From assembly GCA_025054735.1 (NCBI GenBank), contig JANWZG010000251.1, positions 1-5,859 of the forward strand: a DNA stretch of 5,859 nt, in the 5' to 3' direction. Numbering within the stretch: the first letter of the stretch is position 1; every line of letters starts with the position of its first letter. The DNA is from Cyanobacteriota bacterium (lineage in GTDB: Bacteria > Cyanobacteriota > Cyanobacteriia > SKYG9). Shown piece after piece: positions 1-5,203 of this stretch. The position numbers and the translations under genes were made by a program. A model generated the notes under the pieces. The model made no database searches. It saw only the letters and a program-made list of their open reading frames with translations, and had not been told where the DNA came from.

Positions 1-599
1 CTGCATCAGAACCCTCTAAACTGTGGGTGCCTACGACAGTATTGCAACGGATGGACAGTAGTTGCGATCGTCAACTTCACCTGATTAATTCCTTGGTAGA
101 AGCTAATGAGGTGGAAATGTGGGGAGTTACGCTTCAACCACAAGTGATGGCTGTAAATACCCTGCTGAAGGAATTAGCCGATACTTGGGAGCCTATCTTG
201 CCCGACTATCAGGCTAGCTTAGATTGTCAGCTTTCCTCTGATGCGCCGCTGGTCAAAGCTGACCCCAGTCAAATTTGGCGAGTGCTAGAAAATTTGTTGG
301 CAAATGCCCTCAAACACAATCCACCAGGGGTTCATGTCACCTTAACAACCGCGATCGCCACTACTCCAGGCTATGTGCGCTGTGCCGTAGCTGACGATGG
401 TGTTGGCATTGACCCCAGCCAAACTGCTAGCCTGTTTGAGCGCTATCGTCGGGGCACATCCATATCGCGGGTGCGGGGCCTGGGGTTAGGATTGTATCTC
501 TGTCGGCAAATTGTGATAGCCCATGGTGGTGAAATTGGTGTGGAAACTAGTCTTGGTCATGGTGCAGAGTTCTGGTTTACGTTACCGATCGCTGGTTGA
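1..599 (+). CDS. Sensor histidine kinase, C-terminal part (5' truncated by window edge)
   Basis: This is the ATP-binding half of a two-component sensor kinase, which autophosphorylates on a histidine and passes the phosphate to a response regulator. The frame is open from base 3 with no upstream stop, so the true start lies outside the window; the internal GTG at 27 is not a credible start. Counting from base 3 (198 codons), residues 12-40 look like the second helix of a dimerisation (HisKA) domain. The HATPase_c motifs follow in order: N box ENLLANALKHNP at 96-107, G1 box DDGVGID at 131-137, F box FERY at 145-148 and G2 box GLGLGL at 159-164. All look intact, so the catalytic domain should be active. 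The phospho-accepting His and the sensor domains are not visible, so neither signal nor partner can be named. No response regulator gene is in the window. folC begins 36 bp downstream. Confidence 0.93.
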   Translation, partial: ASEPSKLWVPTTVLQRMDSSCDRQLHLINSLVEANEVEMWGVTLQPQVMAVNTLLKELADTWEPILPDYQASLDCQLSSDAPLVKADPSQIWRVLENLLANALKHNPPGVHVTLTTAIATTPGYVRCAVADDGVGIDPSQTASLFERYRRGTSISRVRGLGLGLYLCRQIVIAHGGEIGVETSLGHGAEFWFTLPIAG

Positions 600-635
600 A
601 TAAGTAATGCCCTCAGATGGTGACAACCTCGCACT

Positions 636-1988
636 ATGACTACCAATGATGATCTTGACCAATTCCTCAGCCAGTTTCAGTGGTCTGGCATCAAGTTAGG
701 GTTAGCACGAGTTAAACGGCTGTTAGCAGATCTTGGCAATCCTCACCAACAGGTGCCAATCATTCATGTAGCCGGTACTAACGGCAAGGGGTCAGTCTGT
801 GCCTATCTCTCTAGCATTCTGATAGCCGCAGGTTATCGAGTAGGGCGCTATACATCGCCCCATTTAGTGAGTTGGTGTGAGCGTATTTGTGTGAACAATA
901 CTGCCATTGCCCCAGAGCAGTTCCTGGCAGTGCTGCATCAAATCAAATCAGTCGTCATGTCTGAGGATGACCCCCCTAGCCAATTTGAGATGGTTACCGC
1001 TGCTGCCTGGTTATATTTTGTGCACCAAGGAGTGGATGTTGCTGTGGTGGAGGTAGGCTTAGGGGGACGCTTGGATGCTACTAATGTTTGCGATCGTCCC
1101 CTAGTGAGTGTAATTACTTCCATCAGCCGAGATCACGCCCACATTTTGGGGAACACCCTAGCTGCGATCGCTACAGAAAAAGCTGGCATTCTTAAACCAC
1201 ATTGTCCTGCGGTCATTGCTCCCCAAGCGCCTGATGTCGAAGCTGTTCTGCGTCAACGGCTAGCCGAGTTAGATTGTCCTGCTTGGTTTCCCTGGGATCA
1301 AGCCTCTGGCTTTAGGTTTCGGGTGACTGAGCAACAACCCCATGGCTGTTGGGTGACCTGTCAATTTCCCGCCAGTCCTGGGACTAGCAATAGCCATGAC
1401 CATCACACTACTGCTGACGTTACCTTTCCCCTTGTGTTGCCGGGGTCGGTGCAACTAATCAACTCAGCCTTGGCGATCGCTGCCATTTATGTGCTACGGC
1501 AGCAGGGATGGCACGTTGATAATACAGCAATTGTCCAGGGTATGGCTACAACCTCGTGGCCAGGACGATTGCAATGGACGACTTATCACGGGCATCCTCT
1601 CTTACTAGACGGTGCCCACAACCCTGCTGGAATGGTAGCACTCCGCCAGTATGTAGATAGTGACCTGGGGTGGCAGCCAGCAGCCATCCATTGGGTAGTA
1701 GGCATGATGAAGCGCAAAGAGCACCACGATATGCTGCAAGCACTACTCAGAGCTGGCGATCGCCTTTACCTTGTCCCTGTTCCTGACGCTGGTACGGCTG
1801 ACCCCACGGAATTGGTAACGCTGGCACACCAACTCTGCCCAGGTCTTCACCATGGCCAAGCCTATGCTGATGTATTTGCTGCCCTTGACCTAGCCTGCGC
1901 AACTGCCCAGCAAAACCCATCCAGTTTGGTCGTGCTCTGTGGCTCGCTCTATCTGTTAGGGCACTTTTTACGCCATAGCGATCGCTAA
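636..1988 (+). CDS. folC: Folylpolyglutamate synthase / dihydrofolate synthase (FolC)
   Basis: FolC is a cytoplasmic ATP-dependent ligase of the Mur-ligase superfamily that adds glutamate to dihydropteroate and/or to reduced folates, trapping folates in the cell. The 450-aa length is normal. Visible motifs are the P-loop HVAGTNGKGS (44-53), the TSPHL folate loop (73-77), FEM-TAAAW (117-125), EVGLGGRLDATN (139-150), SRDH (164-167) with its metal-binding His, EKAGI (181-185; its Lys is expected to be the carbamylated one in this family), WPGR (308-311), LLLDGAHNPAG (322-332) and a C-terminal CGSLYLLG (435-442). Residues about 245-262 are a Ser/His/Thr-rich insertion, probably a surface loop. 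ATG 636 is the best start because an in-frame TGA lies at 621-623; no clear Shine-Dalgarno is seen, which is common in cyanobacteria. Four HIP1 octamers lie in the gene, one ending one base before the stop codon is complete. Whether it carries both activities cannot be read from sequence alone; bacteria with a single folC usually have both. Confidence 0.96.
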   Translation: MTTNDDLDQFLSQFQWSGIKLGLARVKRLLADLGNPHQQVPIIHVAGTNGKGSVCAYLSSILIAAGYRVGRYTSPHLVSWCERICVNNTAIAPEQFLAVLHQIKSVVMSEDDPPSQFEMVTAAAWLYFVHQGVDVAVVEVGLGGRLDATNVCDRPLVSVITSISRDHAHILGNTLAAIATEKAGILKPHCPAVIAPQAPDVEAVLRQRLAELDCPAWFPWDQASGFRFRVTEQQPHGCWVTCQFPASPGTSNSHDHHTTADVTFPLVLPGSVQLINSALAIAAIYVLRQQGWHVDNTAIVQGMATTSWPGRLQWTTYHGHPLLLDGAHNPAGMVALRQYVDSDLGWQPAAIHWVVGMMKRKEHHDMLQALLRAGDRLYLVPVPDAGTADPTELVTLAHQLCPGLHHGQAYADVFAALDLACATAQQNPSSLVVLCGSLYLLGHFLRHSDR

Positions 1989-1996
1989 GCTAACAC

Positions 1997-2015
1997 ATAA
2001 CCCCGTGATAACCCC
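1997..2015 (+). repeat. Two direct repeats ATAACCCC with 3-bp spacer
   Basis: ATAACCCC occurs exactly twice, at 1997-2004 and 2008-2015, separated by GTG, giving an 11-bp period (about one helical turn). The period and the AACC core recall the cyanobacterial Pho box, where 8-bp units related to CTTAACCT repeat every 11 bp. The match to that consensus is only partial and I see two units, not three, so this is a possible regulator site rather than a call. Confidence 0.35.
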
Positions 2016-2102
2016 TTGGTTCACAGTGTGGCCTTAAATTCGACCACAAGGTATTTGTAGCCGTAGCAAGGAGAATATATATTAGGAGGACTTTGGTAAA
2101 GC

Positions 2103-2117
2103 TATGTGAAGCACATA
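2103..2117. promoter_or_regulatory. Perfect 6-bp dyad TATGTG-AAG-CACATA
   Basis: The two 6-bp arms are exact reverse complements around a 3-base centre. It sits 13 bp after a strong Shine-Dalgarno-like AGGAGGA and about 110 bp before the TIR-like gene. It may be a protein-binding operator or a tiny RNA hairpin. The TGTG/CACA arms recall CRP-type sites, but the spacing is too short for the usual CRP consensus. Confidence 0.3.
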
Positions 2118-2171
2118 ACTAAGAACTGATCTATGAACTTGGTTTTCACTGTGTCCCTTGAATAATTTTGC

Positions 2172-2194
2172 GATAAGCTGTCAGCTATCTTTTA
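2172..2194 (+). terminator. Short hairpin followed by T-run (weak terminator candidate)
   Basis: GATAAGCT at 2172-2179 pairs with AGCTATC at 2183-2189 across a 3-base GTC loop, with one bulged A, and is followed at once by TTTT. This is the form of a weak intrinsic terminator. The stem is short and not GC-rich, and it lies 200 bp after folC and only 33 bp before the next start, so it could equally be a leader structure of the downstream transcript. Confidence 0.3.
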
Positions 2195-2216
2195 TTCATT
2201 CCACATGACCTCAGTT

Positions 2217-2221
2217 GGAGG
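2217..2221 (+). promoter_or_regulatory. Ribosome binding site GGAGG deciding the start of the TIR-like gene
   Basis: GGAGG lies 6 bases before ATG 2228, which is ideal spacing. The TTG two codons earlier (2222) touches the site and would be too close, so ATG 2228 is the start. Confidence 0.8.
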
Positions 2222-2227
2222 TTGCCT

Positions 2228-2995
2228 ATGGCAATCATTGCCCTGAAAGCTTGGTACTTGGAACATTACGAGCCGATCGCAGACCTAGAACAGCGTCCCT
2301 ATGACCTACGCCTGAGTAAGAATAGCTTGCTCAAGTCGGGGCTGCGTGCTGATTTTCTCGACGATAGTGCTGATGTGAAGCAAAGTGCCTGGTTTCAGCG
2401 GTACCTAGAAGGAGAGACTGTGGAGTTTTACATCGAGGGCAGTGGGGGCTACAGCATTGCCAATATTGATCTCAGCAGCCATGAGATTTATTTCACCAAG
2501 CGGGATGTTATGGCTAACCTAGAGCCAACAATTTTTCTCTGTTATCAGACAGATTATCCAGAATCTAGCGCCATACTCCGATCGGAGTTGGAACAAATTC
2601 TAGATGACCTCAATACCAGATCTCGCCTACTCCTCACCCTAGAAGAATCCCATCGCCTTACTGATGCTCCTATCCGACTCAACAGCACCCTGATGCGAAA
2701 AATCCGCCAGAGTCTCCTGTTCATTGCAGATGGCACGCCTATCACCCTGTTTGAGGGCGATCCCCCCCAAATTATCCCAAGCCCCAAGGTCTGTGTAGAA
2801 GTGGGTTACGCCTTGCAATGCAAGCGAGCAGAGCAACTATTGCTCGTCCAGCAAGAGCGATCGGACATTCCTGGACAGTTCCCCTTTGACCTACCTAGTC
2901 ATAGTCGTGTTGTGTTTAAGACCGCCAAAGAGTTGCACCGTCAACTTCCTCAACTTGTAGAAGCCCAATTGCAACGTTTTAACCTATTCTCCTAA
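2228..2995 (+). CDS. Conserved-looking protein with TIR-like / deoxyribosyltransferase-like C-terminal domain
   Basis: The product is 255 aa from ATG 2228, chosen because GGAGG stands 6 bases upstream. There is no signal peptide or membrane segment, so it is probably cytoplasmic. Residues 1-95 are a distinct module I do not recognise, including EFYIEGSGGYSI (66-77) and HEIYFT (85-90). From residue 100 an alpha/beta domain is suggested: a first strand TIFLCYQ (101-107), a helix to about 130, IRQSLLFIADGTPI (159-172), KVCVEVGYAL (187-196), strand EQLLLVQQ (202-209), QFPFDLP (217-223) and a final helix. The order 'strand - IAD.T - V..E.GYA - PFDL' is typical of TIR-like and nucleoside 2-deoxyribosyltransferase-like proteins, in which the Glu of E.GYA (here Glu191) is catalytic in NAD-cleaving or nucleoside-cleaving members. 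The fold is inferred from motif order, and the substrate is unknown. ftsX starts 25 bp after the stop, suggesting cotranscription. Confidence 0.85.
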   Translation: MAIIALKAWYLEHYEPIADLEQRPYDLRLSKNSLLKSGLRADFLDDSADVKQSAWFQRYLEGETVEFYIEGSGGYSIANIDLSSHEIYFTKRDVMANLEPTIFLCYQTDYPESSAILRSELEQILDDLNTRSRLLLTLEESHRLTDAPIRLNSTLMRKIRQSLLFIADGTPITLFEGDPPQIIPSPKVCVEVGYALQCKRAEQLLLVQQERSDIPGQFPFDLPSHSRVVFKTAKELHRQLPQLVEAQLQRFNLFS

Positions 2996-3020
2996 TCAAC
3001 CGTAAGGACTAGTTGCTCAG

Positions 3021-3929
3021 ATGACTATGTTGAAGACCCTTAGCCAGCTTGATTACCTATTGCGCGAAACCCTGCTCGGCCTCCGGCGTGGTGGATGGAT
3101 GAATTGGGCGGCTGTCAGCACGGTTACTGTGCTGCTATTTCTGTTTGGGCTGGGACTCCAGGCTTCTTGGCAAATAGATGGGTTACTAGGACGCTTTGGC
3201 AGCCAGTTAGAGGTTTCTGTGTACTTAGACAGTGGTGTGCAAGCAAAGGTGCTGGTTCCGCTAGTCAACAATATACCTGGGGTAGTAGGCGTTACCACTA
3301 CCTCTAAGGAAGAGGCCTGGAAAGCCCTGGTGAAAGATTTGGGCATGGCAGATATTCAGGGTGCTACTCAGCAGTTAAATGGCAATCCCTTGGTAGATGA
3401 GATGCGGGTAAAAGCCACTGACTCGCAACAAGTGCCACAGATTGCTGATCGGCTGCGCCAACTGCCCGGTGTTAACCACGTGCAATATGTTGATGAAGCT
3501 GTCCAGAAAATTGGAGAGTTGAAACAAGGCCTGACATGGCTTGGTACAGTAGTGACAATTGTACTGACCATGACAGCAATTGCCGTAATCACTACCACTA
3601 TTCGCTTGATCGTTGTTGCTCGTCGCCGCGAAATTGAAATTATGCAACTTGTTGGTGCCACCCGCGATTGGATTTACCTCCCCTTTGTTGTGCAGGGCAT
3701 GGTATTTGGAATTGTAGGTGGATTTCTAGCATGGGGAATGCTAGAGAGCTTGGGCTATGGCCTGAGTAAAACGCTTATCCAACAGCCTCAATTCATTCGC
3801 TTTCTGGCAGAGGGACTAGCTCTGAGCGATCGCGATCGCGTGCTTTTACCCCTGGTTCTACTGGGCTTTGGAGCCAGCGTTGGCTTAGCTGGCAGTCTAT
3901 TGGCAGTACGTCGCTTTGCCCGCAGCTAG
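3021..3929 (+). CDS. ftsX: Cell division ABC-type permease protein FtsX
   Basis: FtsX is an inner-membrane protein that, with the ATPase FtsE, couples the division machinery to periplasmic peptidoglycan hydrolases. The 302-aa protein has the family layout: a short cytoplasmic N terminus with WMNWAAVS (26-33), TM1 about 29-49, an extracytoplasmic domain about 50-170 containing VSVYL (65-69) and GNPLVDEMRVK (121-131), then TM2 about 172-198, TM3 about 221-244 and TM4 about 275-296. Between TM2 and TM3 lies the FtsX signature around RRREIEIMQLVGAT (201-214). ATG 3021 follows AAGGA at 3004-3008 with slightly long spacing; ATG 3027 is an alternative. It lies 25 bp after the TIR-like gene. ftsE, its usual upstream partner in many bacteria, is not in the window. 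Two overlapping HIP1 octamers occur near the 3' end. Confidence 0.95.
   Translation: MTMLKTLSQLDYLLRETLLGLRRGGWMNWAAVSTVTVLLFLFGLGLQASWQIDGLLGRFGSQLEVSVYLDSGVQAKVLVPLVNNIPGVVGVTTTSKEEAWKALVKDLGMADIQGATQQLNGNPLVDEMRVKATDSQQVPQIADRLRQLPGVNHVQYVDEAVQKIGELKQGLTWLGTVVTIVLTMTAIAVITTTIRLIVVARRREIEIMQLVGATRDWIYLPFVVQGMVFGIVGGFLAWGMLESLGYGLSKTLIQQPQFIRFLAEGLALSDRDRVLLPLVLLGFGASVGLAGSLLAVRRFARS
3826..3839. repeat. Two overlapping HIP1 palindromes
   Basis: GCGATCGCGATCGC contains HIP1 (GCGATCGC) at 3826-3833 and again at 3832-3839, sharing two bases. It encodes the SDRDR stretch of FtsX. Other HIP1 copies in the window are at 351-358 in the kinase gene and at 1164-1171, 1473-1480, 1756-1763 and 1978-1985 in folC. 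HIP1 abundance is a hallmark of many cyanobacterial genomes. Confidence 0.95.
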
Positions 3930-3944
3930 TCACTCGATAGCGCA

Positions 3945-4214
3945 GCTCTCACCCTAGCCCTCTCCTAACAGCTATCCATTCTGGAAATCTCCCTGAAAGT
4001 CTTTCCAAGAGACGATTGCAATTTTGCACTATCCGAACCTCAAGAATGGCAAAGGTTTAGGAGGATGTGCTTTTGTGACAATTTCTGAAAGCCTGGCCAT
4101 GACTCGCTCTCCACTGTTGGGGGTTAATGAAAAGCTAAAGCTCCTATCTGACCAGGGTCTTAGCATGTTTTGCATAATGAATAGCAACTTGTGGGAGGGA
4201 TTTGGGGTGAGGGC
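3945..4214. mobile_element. Possible MITE-like element with imperfect terminal inverted repeats
   Basis: The left end, 3945-3984, reads GCTCTCACCC ... GCTATCCATTCTGG. The reverse complement of the right end, 4172-4214, reads GCCCTCACCC ... GCTATTCATTATGC. The arms therefore share an outer (C)TCACCC block, a C/T-rich block ending in an ACA, and an inner GCTATYCATTMTG block, with a few gaps and mismatches over about 40 bp. The roughly 190-bp core has no transposase. The outer CTCACCC-CCCTC type of sequence is, to my knowledge, a recurring intergenic repeat in cyanobacteria and other bacteria. No clear target-site duplication is visible, so the element may be old or not a transposon at all. Confidence 0.45.
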
Positions 4215-4308
4215 AAACGTGACATACACCCCTCCCAGCTCTGTCTTGGGTTGGAAATCGACTCACTCTGTAGGAATGTGACACTTAGTAAACAGAACCC
4301 AATCATTC

Positions 4309-4318
4309 CACGATCGTG
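4309..4318. promoter_or_regulatory. 10-bp perfect palindrome CACGATCGTG
   Basis: CACGATCGTG is its own reverse complement. It contains CGATCG, the HIP1 core, but is not HIP1 itself. It lies about 290 bp before the barrel gene and may be a binding site or a degenerate HIP1. Confidence 0.3.
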
Positions 4319-4381
4319 AATCTATTTCGTTAGATAGGAAATGAAGCAAGGGATGAAACCACTGGCAAATATCCCTAAAGC

Positions 4382-4391
4382 TCACTAGTGA
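4382..4391. promoter_or_regulatory. 10-bp perfect palindrome TCACTAGTGA
   Basis: TCACTAGTGA is its own reverse complement and lies 23 bp upstream of the longer dyad at 4414-4429. It is a candidate operator half of the barrel gene's control region; no regulator is identified. Confidence 0.3.
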
Positions 4392-4413
4392 TTCCAGCTA
4401 GTTCTGATGTCAA

Positions 4414-4429
4414 TTTCTAAGATTAGAAA
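4414..4429. promoter_or_regulatory. 16-bp dyad TTTCTAAGATTAGAAA
   Basis: Seven-base arms TTTCTAA and TTAGAAA are exact reverse complements separated by only two bases (GA). The centre is too tight to form an RNA hairpin, so a dimeric DNA-binding protein is the more natural reading. It is about 175 bp before the start of the barrel gene, the nearest downstream gene. Confidence 0.45.
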
Positions 4430-4589
4430 ACCACAGAATTACTGCTGGCTGCGTCTCTAGACTGAGCTGATGTGGATTTCATGTCTGTTTCTTCCCATGC
4501 TTTTCCTGACTCAATGTTGATCATTTCATGCCTACTGACCTGTGAATAGTAGGGCAATTTGATCGGAGTTTTAACCACCATTCAACCCT

Positions 4590-4595
4590 AGGAGG
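4590..4595 (+). promoter_or_regulatory. Strong ribosome binding site AGGAGG
   Basis: A full AGGAGG (continuing to AGGAGGAAA) lies 8 bases before ATG 4604. It is the strongest translation signal in the window that is attached to a gene, consistent with high expression of the barrel protein. Confidence 0.85.
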
Positions 4596-4603
4596 AAACT
4601 AGT

Positions 4604-5146
4604 ATGAATAAATACTTCCAGTCAATCGCAACCATTTCTGTATTGTCAGTTGCAGCAGCTATGTCTATCGTCTCCGCTAGTGCTGTGTCAGCTCAAGAGG
4701 TCAGCACCAGTGCCAAGGGTCTGCAAGGTAGCTATGTCGGCGCAGGCATTTCTGCTGGAGTTACCAGTGGTGGACAAGGCAATGATGGCGCTGCCTTTGG
4801 TGGCAATGTCCAAGGTCGTTATGCCTTTTCTGAAGCACCTGTTTCTCTGCGCGGTGCCGTGCTGTTTACTGACAAGAGTGTGGCTCTGATGCCGATCGTC
4901 ACCTATGACCTGCCAGTCGCCCCAAAAACCAACCTGTATGCTGGAGGTGGTTATTCCTTTGTGACTAACCAAAATGCCGCAACTCCCCTAGGTAATCAGA
5001 ATGCTGTTGTGCTTACCGCTGGCGTAGAATCAGAGATCGCCCGGAATGTTGTTGCCTACGGCGATGTCAAGTATGGCATCAACGCCTTTAAGGGCAGCAA
5101 TGCCTCTGCTGCTAGCATCCAAGTTGGTGTAGGCTATCGGTTCTAG
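4604..5146 (+). CDS. Small outer-membrane beta-barrel protein with signal peptide
   Basis: The 180-aa protein starts with a typical Sec signal peptide: a Lys at position 3, a hydrophobic stretch about 8-24, and a likely signal peptidase I cut after SAVSA (30), leaving about 150 aa. The mature part is rich in Gly, Ala, Ser, Val and aromatics with alternating hydrophobic residues, for example SYVGAGISAGV (43-53), AAFGGNVQGRYAF (63-75), VSLRGAVLF (80-88), VALMPIVTYDLP (93-104), LYAGGGYSFV (111-120), VVLTAGVESEI (135-145), VVAYGDVKYGI (149-159) and SIQVGVGYRF (171-180). About eight strands and a terminal Phe after an aromatic pattern fit an eight-stranded OmpA/OmpX-size barrel inserted by BamA. 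Its exact function (structural, adhesion or small pore) cannot be read. The start is fixed by AGGAGG 8 bases upstream. It is a single-gene transcript by its surroundings: 674 bp empty upstream, hairpin downstream. Confidence 0.85.
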   Translation: MNKYFQSIATISVLSVAAAMSIVSASAVSAQEVSTSAKGLQGSYVGAGISAGVTSGGQGNDGAAFGGNVQGRYAFSEAPVSLRGAVLFTDKSVALMPIVTYDLPVAPKTNLYAGGGYSFVTNQNAATPLGNQNAVVLTAGVESEIARNVVAYGDVKYGINAFKGSNASAASIQVGVGYRF

Positions 5147-5157
5147 GGGCTAGTAAC

Positions 5158-5193
5158 TGGGTGTCAGGTCAACTGCTAATGTTCTGACACCCA
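5158..5193. terminator. Shared hairpin between convergent genes
   Basis: TGGGTGTCAG at 5158-5167 is exactly complementary to CTGACACCCA at 5184-5193, a 10-bp stem with a 16-base loop. It lies 11 bp after the barrel gene's stop and 10 bp after the HIT gene's stop on the other strand, so it likely ends both transcripts. There is no T-run after the stem on either strand, so it is not a textbook intrinsic terminator. A second mini-hairpin, AAAGC-TAG-GCTTT at 5193-5205, follows directly and overlaps the HIT stop codon. Confidence 0.65.
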
Positions 5194-5203
5194 AAGCTAG
5201 GCT

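Larger units (their letters stand above)
1989..2227. other. Intergenic region between folC and the TIR-like gene
   Basis: No gene of credible length is seen on either strand. Reading left to right it holds a direct repeat ATAACCCC at 1997-2004 and 2008-2015, a weak TGTGG/CCACA inverted repeat around 2026-2047, an AT-rich stretch near 2074-2083 that could include a -10 box, an orphan AGGAGGA at 2084-2090, the dyad TATGTG-AAG-CACATA at 2103-2117, and a short hairpin followed by Ts at 2172-2194. It probably carries the end of the folC transcript and the promoter for the downstream pair of genes, but no promoter could be placed with confidence. Confidence 0.6.
3930..4603. other. 674-bp region without a convincing gene
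   Basis: The left part (3945-4214) is a MITE-like inverted-repeat unit. Just to its right, TGGGAGGG at 4192-4199 can also pair with CCCTCCCA at 4230-4237. The right part, from about 4240, contains short palindromes at 4309-4318, 4382-4391 and 4414-4429 and ends at the strong ribosome binding site of the barrel gene. The longest open frame, 85 codons from a TTG at 4024, is judged spurious. A possible -35 element TTGATC lies at 4517-4522, but no good -10 box follows at normal spacing. I see no RNA gene that I recognise. Confidence 0.7.

Noticed and set aside
27..599. GTG at 27 as the start of the kinase gene
   Set aside because: The frame is open to the window edge, and the upstream codons continue the same domain, so the gene is truncated by the window rather than starting here.
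3053..3661. Several minus-strand open frames of 90-97 codons inside ftsX
   Set aside because: They are antisense shadows of a clear ftsX gene, Ser/Thr/Cys-rich, with no start signals.
4024..4281. 85-codon plus-strand frame in the ftsX-barrel gap
   Set aside because: It starts with TTG without a ribosome site, runs through the inverted-repeat unit and past its right arm, and its residues (LWEGFGVRA) are the usual by-product of translating such G-rich repeats.
4517..4550. Possible sigma-70 promoter (TTGATC) before the barrel gene
   Set aside because: The -35-like hexamer is fair, but no acceptable -10 hexamer lies 16-18 bp downstream, so it is not listed as a promoter.
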